DNA of 25,924 bases, taken from contig JAEDIE010000018.1 in the NCBI GenBank assembly GCA_016296775.1, positions 1-25,924 on the forward strand. Direction: 5' to 3'. Origin of the DNA: Bacilli bacterium. GTDB taxonomy: Bacteria; Bacillota_I; Bacilli_A; RFN20; CAG-826. Below, piece by piece: positions 17,703 through 24,229 of this stretch. Position numbers and translations under genes: made by a program. The notes under the pieces were generated by a model, which worked only from the letters and a program-made list of their open reading frames with translations, made no database searches and was not told the DNA's origin. Position 1 is the first letter of the stretch, and each line of letters begins with the position of its first letter.

Positions 17703-19568
17703 CTATTTTGTAATAATTATACTTTTTATATAGTTAGATAATTCTTTATCTTCACAATATACAAAACACCCTTTTTGACCTCTACTTAAAAGAGTTCTAT
17801 AAGTGTTTCTTATAATGATGTCAGCTTCCTTATACGGATCTAAATATGATTTAATTCCTTTTAATGATTGGTCTGTTGTAGCTCTAGCACTATAATTAGT
17901 CATTACTTTATTATCTTTATAGATTAAATCTTTACCAATTATTACTCCACAATAATCAAATTCTAATCCTTGAGAAGTATGAATACATCCAACTTGCTCA
18001 AAGGAATCTTCATCAATTGCCCAAGTATTAGTGCTAGAAAAGTTCCATTTTGCATGAAAATCATTCTCTAAATTTATATCATCTAAAGAAGGATCTTTTC
18101 TACTTACCCACTTATAGCAATATCCAGCTATCATTCTTGATTTATTGTTAATTGCATTAAGTTTTCTTAAATCATCTCTCATTTTGTTTGGATCATCATA
18201 AACTCTAAAATCATATGTAATATCACTTAAATCAATATTAGCCGTTTCTCTTATTCCTAATAAATTATCTAAAAATGCTAAATAGCCATCACTTCCTCCA
18301 CATCTAAATTGAGAAACTAACTTTAAATCTTCTCCATAATGAATTTCACTATTTAATTCTTTAGCATATTTTTTAATTAAATCGATAGAACCTATATCTT
18401 TTAAGGTAACTCTTTGATTTTCATCGATAAAAAAGACACTAATTTTTGATGCATTAATAATTTCTTTGATTTGGTTTTCTCCATCATTTCCATAAAAACC
18501 AGATTTTTCATTTAAACGATGAGCTTCATCAACAATTAAACAATCGAAAGTGTTACTATTTGAATTAACAAAACAACCACTACCTTTAAATAAATTTTCT
18601 ACATATTTCTTTCTATAATTATTATTTATTAATTCTTTAGTATATACATATCTAGGAGCACTATTTTTACTTATATATAATGCTACTTTTCCACTTAAAA
18701 TAATATTTGATAATAAATTTATAGCAATTACTGATTTTCCAGTTCCAGGTCCACCCTCAACAATAACCGTATGTTTTTTATCACTATCAATAGTCATTTC
18801 AACAAGTTTTTTAATAGTTGCAAAAGCTACTTGTTGTTCATCAATCATCGTAAAAACTTGATTACCTTTAAGTAAACTTGATATAGCATCTTGTAAAGCA
18901 ATAGAAGGCTTAATCTTACCATTTTCAATGGTATATAATATTTCACCATTATCTGGTTTATGAACATATTGTTTAATAAATTCTCTAAGTTTTAATTGAT
19001 CTTTTTGTAAGAAAAGAGGTGCTAATTTAATTGCTTCTTCATATTTTTTATTCTTAATTTGATCTACATATTTATCTTTAAAATTATGACAAAATGCACA
19101 AGGATGTAACGAAATATCTTTGTTTCTTACCGATTCATTAAATGATTCAATAGCTTTAGCATAACTATAAGCTTGATATGAAGGGTGAGTTACAGCTCTA
19201 TTAGCATTTCCAACATAAGTAATAACTACATCATCCCTAGATGTAGCTAAACACTTTTCCCATTGTTTTAATTCAATTATTACTACGTTTTCCTTATTAT
19301 TTTTATCATAACCAGTAATTAAAAAATCAACTCTTTTACTAGTTAAAGGTATAGTATATTCAATAGCAATTTTAATATTTTCATCAATTCCTGAATTGTT
19401 ACATAAAACATTATTCATAAACATCAATGAATTATTATAAGATCTTACTTCTGCTTCATTATTATGGTTAAAACCATTTCTTCTAAAACATTCTTCAATA
19501 CGATCTGCAATTAGACCTAATAAAACATCATTAGAAAAATCTCTTATTGAACCTGAATAAACTATCAT
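17703..19568 (-). CDS. DUF2075/Schlafen-group-3 helicase with N-terminal PD-(D/E)XK-like nuclease domain
   Basis: 621 residues. The C-terminal two-thirds is a superfamily 1 helicase of the DUF2075 type: Walker A GGPGTGKS (272-279), DEAH box (347-350), DENQR (382-386), SQFRC (419-423), HTSQGLEFDY (530-539) and NTYRTLLSRG (588-597). The N-terminal region has the spacing of a PD-(D/E)XK nuclease, with D81, E99 and K101 in RVDFLI ... VVIIELKQWEKC. A nuclease fused to this helicase suggests cleavage of nucleic acid coupled to ATP-driven movement, as in many phage-defence proteins. The start overlaps the MazG-like gene by 4 bases (ATGA), so the two are translationally coupled. The domain call is firm, the nuclease reading fairly firm, the defence role inferred. 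Confidence 0.85.
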   Translation of the reverse strand: MIVYSGSIRDFSNDVLLGLIADRIEECFRRNGFNHNNEAEVRSYNNSLMFMNNVLCNNSGIDENIKIAIEYTIPLTSKRVDFLITGYDKNNKENVVIIELKQWEKCLATSRDDVVITYVGNANRAVTHPSYQAYSYAKAIESFNESVRNKDISLHPCAFCHNFKDKYVDQIKNKKYEEAIKLAPLFLQKDQLKLREFIKQYVHKPDNGEILYTIENGKIKPSIALQDAISSLLKGNQVFTMIDEQQVAFATIKKLVEMTIDSDKKHTVIVEGGPGTGKSVIAINLLSNIILSGKVALYISKNSAPRYVYTKELINNNYRKKYVENLFKGSGCFVNSNSNTFDCLIVDEAHRLNEKSGFYGNDGENQIKEIINASKISVFFIDENQRVTLKDIGSIDLIKKYAKELNSEIHYGEDLKLVSQFRCGGSDGYLAFLDNLLGIRETANIDLSDITYDFRVYDDPNKMRDDLRKLNAINNKSRMIAGYCYKWVSRKDPSLDDINLENDFHAKWNFSSTNTWAIDEDSFEQVGCIHTSQGLEFDYCGVIIGKDLIYKDNKVMTNYSARATTDQSLKGIKSYLDPYKEADIIIRNTYRTLLSRGQKGCFVYCEDKELSNYIKSIIITK

Positions 19569-19885
19569 AATTTATTATATTTATTTGCTTTCCCTTTACT
19601 TAATTCTATTGGATATTTCTTTTCATTTTCATCCATTTTAGCATTAATAATTTCATCATCATTTAGATTTAATTTATCTAACAAGTCTTGACAATATATT
19701 AATACATCAGCAAGCTCCTTTTTAACTTCTTCTAAATCAAAATTATTTTCATCCCATTGAAAACATTCTAATAACTCATTAGCTTCAATTGAAATACTTT
19801 TTGCTAAATTAGATGGAGTATGAAATTTAGACCAATCTCTATCAACGTTCATTTGTTTAATTCTTTTTTTAGTATCTTCATTCAT
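19565..19885 (-). CDS. MazG-like nucleotide pyrophosphohydrolase
   Basis: 106 residues of an all-alpha NTP pyrophosphatase. The line RDWSKFHTPSNLAKSISIEA, followed by NELLECFQW and later KKELADVLIYCQDLLDKL, is the classic MazG/dCTPase-type fold with metal-binding acids in EANELLE and ELADV. It would hydrolyse a nucleoside triphosphate, often dCTP or a modified/non-canonical NTP, to NMP and pyrophosphate. Its TGA stop overlaps the helicase start and is followed at once by an in-frame TAG. It is the only TGA stop among the intact genes here. The ATG has no ribosome site, and a -10 box lies 7 bases upstream, so the message may be leaderless. Confidence 0.9.
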   Translation of the reverse strand: MNEDTKKRIKQMNVDRDWSKFHTPSNLAKSISIEANELLECFQWDENNFDLEEVKKELADVLIYCQDLLDKLNLNDDEIINAKMDENEKKYPIELSKGKANKYNKL

Positions 19886-19892
19886 AGAAATT

Positions 19893-19921
19893 AGTATAGC
19901 ACTTTTATAGCACTTATTAAA
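19893..19921 (-). promoter_or_regulatory. Extended -10 promoter of the MazG/helicase operon with duplicated element
   Basis: On the minus strand, TGCTATACT (extended -10, TATACT at 19893-19898) has TTTAAT (19916-19921) 17 bases upstream. The spacer is made almost wholly of two direct repeats AAGTGCTATA (19895-19904 and 19906-19915, period 11). With 7 bases between -10 and ATG, transcription should begin at or very near the start codon. Confidence 0.5.
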
Positions 19922-19985
19922 TTTTTATATATCTTTTACATTTTAAAAATATATATAAAACGATAAAATATTAGTGGTTAAATAT

Positions 19986-20387
19986 ATGGAAAAAAAGAAA
20001 ATTATTGAAGTAGTAGCTGCAATTATTATAAAGGAAGATAAAATATTTGTTACCCAAAGAGGATATGGACAATTTAAAGATAAATGGGAATTTCCTGGAG
20101 GAAAAGTAGAATTAAACGAATCTAAAGAAGAAGCCTTAAAAAGAGAAATTAAAGAAGAATTAGATGCTTCAATTTTAATAAAAGAATTCTTAGGAACCAT
20201 TACATATGAATATGAAAAATTTATTTTATTAATGCATAATTATATTTGTAAATTAGAAAACGATTCGTTTACTTTATTAGAACATGAAGCAGCTAAATTT
20301 GTTTATCTTAATGAATTAGAACAAATTGATTTTTTACCAGCTGATATTTTAGTTATTAATCTATTAAAAAATAAAAAACTACACTAA
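19986..20387 (+). CDS. NUDIX hydrolase, MutT/NUDG-like
   Basis: About 133 residues. The NUDIX box runs from GGKVELNE through REIKEEL, fitting GX5EX7REUXEEXGU with the last glycine replaced by aspartate; the phrase WEFPGGK precedes it. Such short proteins hydrolyse 8-oxo-dGTP, modified CTP or similar nucleotides. A GTG at 19974 also opens this frame, but the ATG at 19986 matches the family's normal N-terminus and has AGTGG upstream. It is divergent from the MazG/helicase pair across 100 bases, so two nucleotide-cleaning enzymes flank one control region. Which nucleotide it prefers cannot be told. Confidence 0.9.
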   Translation: MEKKKIIEVVAAIIIKEDKIFVTQRGYGQFKDKWEFPGGKVELNESKEEALKREIKEELDASILIKEFLGTITYEYEKFILLMHNYICKLENDSFTLLEHEAAKFVYLNELEQIDFLPADILVINLLKNKKLH

Positions 20388-20410
20388 TAGGCAGTGATAT
20401 AAGCGAGGGT

Positions 20411-20461
20411 AAAGAAAAAACTCATCCAAGATTTAAAGGCTCAAGGTTGAGGTTTTTCTTT
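20411..20461. terminator. Bidirectional terminator between NUDIX and Fic genes
   Basis: A 17-base imperfect stem (20411-20427 with 20445-20461, 15 of 17 paired) and a 17-base loop. An alternative short stem CTCA-AGGT-TGAG (20440-20451) followed by GTTTTTCTTTATTTTT serves the plus strand, and the A-rich left arm gives a T-tract on the minus strand. The two genes converge on it. Confidence 0.7.
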
Positions 20462-20514
20462 ATTTTTGATAACGGTAAAATCAAAAAAGATTTTTAAAAA
20501 TGATAAATTATTGT

Positions 20515-21621
20515 TTATTCGATAAATCCCAAATCAGATATTTTTAAATTAGAATACTCAAATCCTAAAGAATAACTCGTAATTCTAGTTGTGCCTGAAT
20601 TAGGAATTAATATACCTTTTTCTACCCATTCATTCATCCATTTTGAAATAGCCCTAGGAGTAACTCCAAATAATATTGCTAATTCCTTATTTTTAACTAA
20701 TCGTAAGTTATTTTCCAAACAATATCTTAATAATGTGAGATCTTTTTTATTTAACCCAACGAGTAATGAATTTGATTTCTTACAAGATGCTTTTTTTGCT
20801 TGTTCAAATATTTTTTCAGCATTTAATGCCATTATTTTGCAAAAATACTCAATCCAAATTTCTAGATGTGGAGGATTATCTCTACCAGAATAAAATAACG
20901 CAGGAAGCCCCATTTGAATAGAATTATAATATCCATTAATATCAGACATATAATATTCTTCAAATGAATTAAAGCCTTTAAAATCATAATCATGTTGCAT
21001 TAAAACATATGTTGAAATAGCCCTTGATGTTCTACCATTACCATCCTCAAAAGGATGAATTGTTACTAGTGCATAATGCATTATGGCAGCTAATACTGGT
21101 GCTGGCAATTGTTGATTTTTATCATACCATTCTATTAACTCTTTTAATAATGGAAGAATATCTATATATTCTGGTGGAATATATTCTGCTTGTTTTGAAA
21201 TAGAATCATATACTGCAAATAAAACACCAGGAGGAGTTTGACCTCTAAAATCTATTCTCGATAGTTTCCCCTTTCGTTGAATAATATCATGAAGTTTTAA
21301 AATAAATTCTATATCTATTTTAGTTTTCTTTTTGTTTTCCACCTCTAAAAATGTTAAAGCATCCCAGTAATTTTGCACTTCTTGCTCTGCTGTTATTTTT
21401 CTATCGTCTTGCTTCTTAGCAATTACTTTTTCAACTTGATTATAAGACAAAACATTACCCTCAATACTTGTAGAAAAATGTGTTTTCTTAAGTTTTGCCT
21501 CATACATAAGCTTTTGTTTTTCTCTTGTAGGTAAAAATAAATAATCTAAAGCAGTTTTGTATTTTTCAATTTTTAGTAAATAGCACACCAATTCATTTGT
21601 ATACGTAAAGGTTAATTTCAT
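20515..21621 (-). CDS. Fic-domain protein with N-terminal inhibitory helix and C-terminal winged helix
   Basis: 368 residues. The Fic active-site motif HPFEDGNGRTSR is complete (189-200), so it should transfer AMP (or another nucleotide moiety) to a protein hydroxyl. The inhibitory motif STSIEG (50-55, S-x-x-x-E-G) lies N-terminal, making it a self-inhibited class II Fic protein; E54 would occupy the ATP gamma-phosphate site. The C-terminus (about 285-345) has a helix-turn-helix look (ELAILFGVTPRAISKWMNEW), suggesting DNA binding and autoregulation. The ATG has GGAGA upstream, and a near-consensus promoter lies just before it. It stands alone, with no antitoxin-like partner next to it, in keeping with an internal inhibitory helix. 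Confidence 0.92.
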   Translation of the reverse strand: MKLTFTYTNELVCYLLKIEKYKTALDYLFLPTREKQKLMYEAKLKKTHFSTSIEGNVLSYNQVEKVIAKKQDDRKITAEQEVQNYWDALTFLEVENKKKTKIDIEFILKLHDIIQRKGKLSRIDFRGQTPPGVLFAVYDSISKQAEYIPPEYIDILPLLKELIEWYDKNQQLPAPVLAAIMHYALVTIHPFEDGNGRTSRAISTYVLMQHDYDFKGFNSFEEYYMSDINGYYNSIQMGLPALFYSGRDNPPHLEIWIEYFCKIMALNAEKIFEQAKKASCKKSNSLLVGLNKKDLTLLRYCLENNLRLVKNKELAILFGVTPRAISKWMNEWVEKGILIPNSGTTRITSYSLGFEYSNLKISDLGFIE

Positions 21622-21639
21622 TTTATTATCTCCGCTATT

Positions 21640-21668
21640 ATTATAACAAAATAATGAACGATTGTAAA
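21640..21668 (-). promoter_or_regulatory. Strong promoter of the Fic gene with inverted repeat
   Basis: Minus-strand TTTACA (21663-21668), 17 bases, TATAAT (21640-21645), 18 bases before the Fic ATG. GAACGATT (21656-21663) and AATCGTTC (21682-21689) form an inverted repeat bracketing the -35. Confidence 0.75.
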
Positions 21669-21674
21669 TTTTTT

Positions 21675-21718
21675 GTTCCTTAATCGTTCCTTATTTGGTC
21701 GCTATTTATTCCTTATTT
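21675..21718. repeat. Helically phased TTCCTTA repeats upstream of the Fic promoter
   Basis: TTCCTTA-centred 8-mers begin at 21675, 21686 and 21708 on the plus strand, that is 11 and 22 bases apart, placing them on one DNA face. The first two are GTTCCTTA, the third ATTCCTTA. They could be binding sites for the Fic protein's own winged helix or another regulator. Confidence 0.4.
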
Positions 21719-21949
21719 TATAGTAAGTTTTTTATGCAAATATTTCATGCATATGTAATAACGGAAATGAACTATTTAAAATAAAATTCCTTATTAAAGT
21801 CCCCTAAATCACATATATTTTTAATTTTTATAAATATATTTACTTTTAGAATGATTGCTTTTACAAGAAAGATGAATACATAAAATAAATAATTTGCATT
21901 ATCTTTAAAAATATCTAAAAGGATAAAAATATTTCAAAATCTTTATGTT

Positions 21950-22286
21950 TTACTGATTATTTTTTAAATTATCTAGTGCTTTATCATTATCATCAATAAT
22001 CATTTTGATTCTTTCACAACTCATAATATTTTTACATTCTATATAAGTATTATATTTATTATTTTTACAACAATTTCTTATAAGACATAAAGAAGAACAA
22101 AAAGGAGTGTATAACTTCAACATTGCATCCTACACAATTAATATCATCTTTTTTAATTTCTATATTATTTAAAATAGATCATTCTTTTGCAACTTTTTCT
22201 CTTAACTTATCATCATTATTTATAGTAGCAATTCTAGCTTCACAAGTTTCTAAGTTTAATCCTCAACAAGCAATATATTTATTCAC
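21950..22286 (-). pseudogene. DUF3795 gene broken by two in-frame TGA codons and a frameshift
   Basis: Hand translation from a GTG at 22284-22286 (ribosome site GAGGTG at 22291-22296) gives VNKYIAC-TGA-GLNLETCEARIATINNDDKL, then REKVAKE-TGA-SILNNIEIKKDDINCVGC. After about 22115 the frame shifts by one base and continues LYTPFCSSLCLIRNCCKNNK, then the family's C-terminal Cys-rich end, to TAA at 21950. This is the DUF3795 cysteine-rich, zinc-binding-like family, about 112 codons, of unknown function. The second TGA stands where the family has a conserved Trp (AKEWS); the first stands beside CGL. Both TGA codons could be read as Trp, which none of the intact neighbours does. Either it is decaying in place or it came from a TGA=Trp organism and then lost its frame. 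Confidence 0.8.
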
Positions 22287-22368
22287 AGTACACCTCAAAA
22301 AGAAAAATTATATTTTTTTAAACACTCTAATTAACTTAAAAATATATCTTAAATCATATGGTTTTTGA

Positions 22369-23562
22369 TTATTTGATTAATTTTGCTAAACCAGAAATTG
22401 ATGTTTCTTTATATTCTTTTTTAATATCTTTTCCAGTTAAATACATTGTTTTTAAAATATCATCAAATGTAACTTTTGCATCACTTGATGGCAAAAGTTT
22501 TGTTAACGTTACAGCATCTACTGCTTTTAAAGCATACATTGCACATCTTTCAATACAAGGTATTTGAACATATCCACAAACGGGATCACAAGTTAATCCT
22601 AATGAGTGCTCTAAGGCAATTTCTGCAGATTGAGCAATTGCTTCATTTGAAAAATCTAAAGCTGTAGCAATTAAACTAGCACCCATTGCACAAGCTACAC
22701 CAATTTCTGCTTGGCAACCACATTCAGCTCCACTAACTGAACCATTAGTTTTAGCTAATATTCCGAATAAACCAGCCACTAATAATCCATCAATAATCTT
22801 TTTATGAGAAATTCCTTTCATAATACAATAAGTAATTGTTCCAGGAACTACACCAGCACTTCCACAAGTTGGAGCAGTAACTATAATTCCTCCACTAGCA
22901 TTTTCTTCAGCAATTGCAAAACTAGTAATTGCAATACGGATATTTATATCATCCATTCCATTTTCAATAGATGTAGCTCTTTCATACATTACATGAGCTT
23001 TTCTAGGTACTTTTAATGTTCCAGGTAATAAACCAGTCTTTTCTATTCCTATTCTTCTAGTTTCTTCCATTGTTGAATATATTTTTTCCATATATTCTTC
23101 AATATGTTTATCTTCATATTTTTTAACATATTCTACTAAAGATAGATTGTTTTCTTTACAATAAGAAAGTATTTCTTTTAAAGAATTATGTGGGAAAACA
23201 TCATGTTTTTTACTATTTTTATGTTTAATTACTTTAATGCTTCCTCCACCTAAAGAAATAATTCTTTCATAATGTTCTGTATTCTTGTTATCTAAAATAT
23301 AAAATTCCATTACATTAGGATGAGACATCTTTTTTGTAAAATTAAACTCAATATCAACTTTATATTCTTTAAACTCTTCTTTAATAATATAGTCTGTAAG
23401 ATGACCCTTACCAGTTAGAGCTAAAGAACCATATAAAATAACTTTTACTTCTTTAATATTTTTATATTTTTCTTTAATAAAATCACAAGCAAAAGCAACT
23501 CCCATTGTATGTGATGAACTAGGACCATGCCCAATAATATATAATTCTCTAATAGACCTCAT
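22369..23562 (-). CDS. sdaA: L-serine dehydratase (L-serine ammonia-lyase), iron-sulfur type, single chain
   Basis: Converts L-serine to pyruvate and ammonia, supplying carbon for energy from peptide-derived serine. The beta-type N-terminal domain has GPSSSHTMG (13-21); the alpha domain follows from about 155, with the substrate region NASGGIIVTAPTCGSAG (221-237). The likely [4Fe-4S] ligands are C283, C325 and C336, which keep the 42- and 11-residue spacing of the known type II enzymes. The length of 397 is short against about 450, and the C-terminal cysteine tail seen in some family members is absent. The ATG has no recognisable ribosome site, and a long palindrome lies just upstream. It fits a peptide-fermenting lifestyle with the Opp locus. 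Confidence 0.94.
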   Translation of the reverse strand: MRSIRELYIIGHGPSSSHTMGVAFACDFIKEKYKNIKEVKVILYGSLALTGKGHLTDYIIKEEFKEYKVDIEFNFTKKMSHPNVMEFYILDNKNTEHYERIISLGGGSIKVIKHKNSKKHDVFPHNSLKEILSYCKENNLSLVEYVKKYEDKHIEEYMEKIYSTMEETRRIGIEKTGLLPGTLKVPRKAHVMYERATSIENGMDDINIRIAITSFAIAEENASGGIIVTAPTCGSAGVVPGTITYCIMKGISHKKIIDGLLVAGLFGILAKTNGSVSGAECGCQAEIGVACAMGASLIATALDFSNEAIAQSAEIALEHSLGLTCDPVCGYVQIPCIERCAMYALKAVDAVTLTKLLPSSDAKVTFDDILKTMYLTGKDIKKEYKETSISGLAKLIK

Positions 23563-23571
23563 AATTTATAT

Positions 23572-23597
23572 ATATTTATATTAACAAATATAAATAT
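23572..23597. repeat. Perfect AT palindrome upstream of sdaA
   Basis: Arms of 11 bases (23572-23582 and 23587-23597) around AACA, 9 bases before the sdaA ATG. It may be an operator or a 5'-UTR hairpin replacing the missing ribosome site signal. Composition is wholly A/T except one base, so chance is not excluded. Confidence 0.4.
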
Positions 23598-23679
23598 TAA
23601 TATGTAAACAAATTGTAAAAATGTATATTACTTATTAAATAGAAAATTTATTAGATAAAACAAATAATTAAAAATAAAA

Positions 23680-23703
23680 GCTTCAATACATCAGTATTGA
23701 AGC
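23680..23703 (-). terminator. Rho-independent terminator of the AlbA_2/membrane protein cassette
   Basis: Perfect 10-base stem GCTTCAATAC / GTATTGAAGC with a 4-base loop, followed on the minus strand by TTTTATTTTT. It lies about 100 bases after the stop of the 23801-24229 gene. Confidence 0.8.
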
Positions 23704-23720
23704 AATAATTTAATATTGTG

Positions 23721-23784
23721 TGTAAACAACAAGTTTAATACAAATAGGCTAAAATGCCATAGGTGTAACAACAAGTTTGATACA
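23721..23784. repeat. Imperfect direct repeat pair at the left border of the cassette
   Basis: Copies at 23721-23742 and 23764-23784 (TGTAA(A)CAACAAGTTTRATACA) differ by one inserted A and one A/G change. A third relative, ACAACTTTGATACACT, lies at 25730-25745 on the other side of the two-gene cassette, in the same orientation and matching 23771-23786 at 15 of 16 bases. Confidence 0.5.
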
Positions 23785-23800
23785 CTGGTAGAAGATAAAA

Positions 23801-24229
23801 TTAAATTAGTGTTAATAGATAACCTAAAAATGGTCCACTAAATATAGCAATATAGATTAGAGTTATCCATGGCTGATATTCTACATAGAATTGTTTAAAA
23901 GTAAGGCTCCATGGATGCTTAATGATAACCCATCCAAACACATCAAAGACTATGCATATTCCTGCCCATATAGCGCCAGTCACCAATGCTTCACCTATTG
24001 TTGGATTAGCTAATCCATTCATGTATATAAATCCAAACATTGTGAAAATGATGATATTATACAAAGGATGCCAAGGTTTAGTCTTCTCGTATCCTTCTCC
24101 CATTGAATCTTTATCCATTGGTCTCATATGAAGAACATAAATATTAAAGATAGTATGAAGTACCCCAATTAAAGTAACAATAATATAGGCAACCCAAAAC
24201 CATAACATTGAAAGCCCAAAATTACTCAT
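23801..24229 (-). CDS. Four-helix membrane protein coupled to the AlbA_2 regulator, function unknown
   Basis: 142 residues with likely membrane helices at about 8-34, 56-73, 80-103 and 118-140. A conserved-looking cytoplasmic phrase KHPWSLTFKQFYVEYQPW (104-121) and a second Trp/His-Pro site (KPWHPLYN, 51-58) are the notable features. I do not recognise a named family. The ATG overlaps the stop of the upstream regulator gene by one base (TAATG) and has GGGAGG upstream, so it is co-translated with it, probably as the protein whose level the regulator controls or as its membrane partner. Confidence 0.75.
   Translation of the reverse strand: MSNFGLSMLWFWVAYIIVTLIGVLHTIFNIYVLHMRPMDKDSMGEGYEKTKPWHPLYNIIIFTMFGFIYMNGLANPTIGEALVTGAIWAGICIVFDVFGWVIIKHPWSLTFKQFYVEYQPWITLIYIAIFSGPFLGYLLTLI

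Larger units (their letters stand above)
21622..21949. other. Gene-free stretch upstream of Fic
   Basis: Apart from the Fic promoter and repeats listed separately, I see only AT-rich sequence and a small inverted repeat (ATGCA...TGCAT near 21733). No coding signal on either strand. Confidence 0.5.

Noticed and set aside
19974..19985. GTG start for the NUDIX gene
   Set aside because: ATG four codons later gives the normal family N-terminus.
20391..20467. Small regulatory RNA after the NUDIX gene
   Set aside because: The structure is fully explained by a terminator between converging genes, and I recognise no RNA family.
22123..22368. An 81-codon plus-strand open frame
   Set aside because: It is the antisense shadow of the DUF3795 relic, whose minus-strand peptides match a known family; it also runs to the end of sdaA without a ribosome site.
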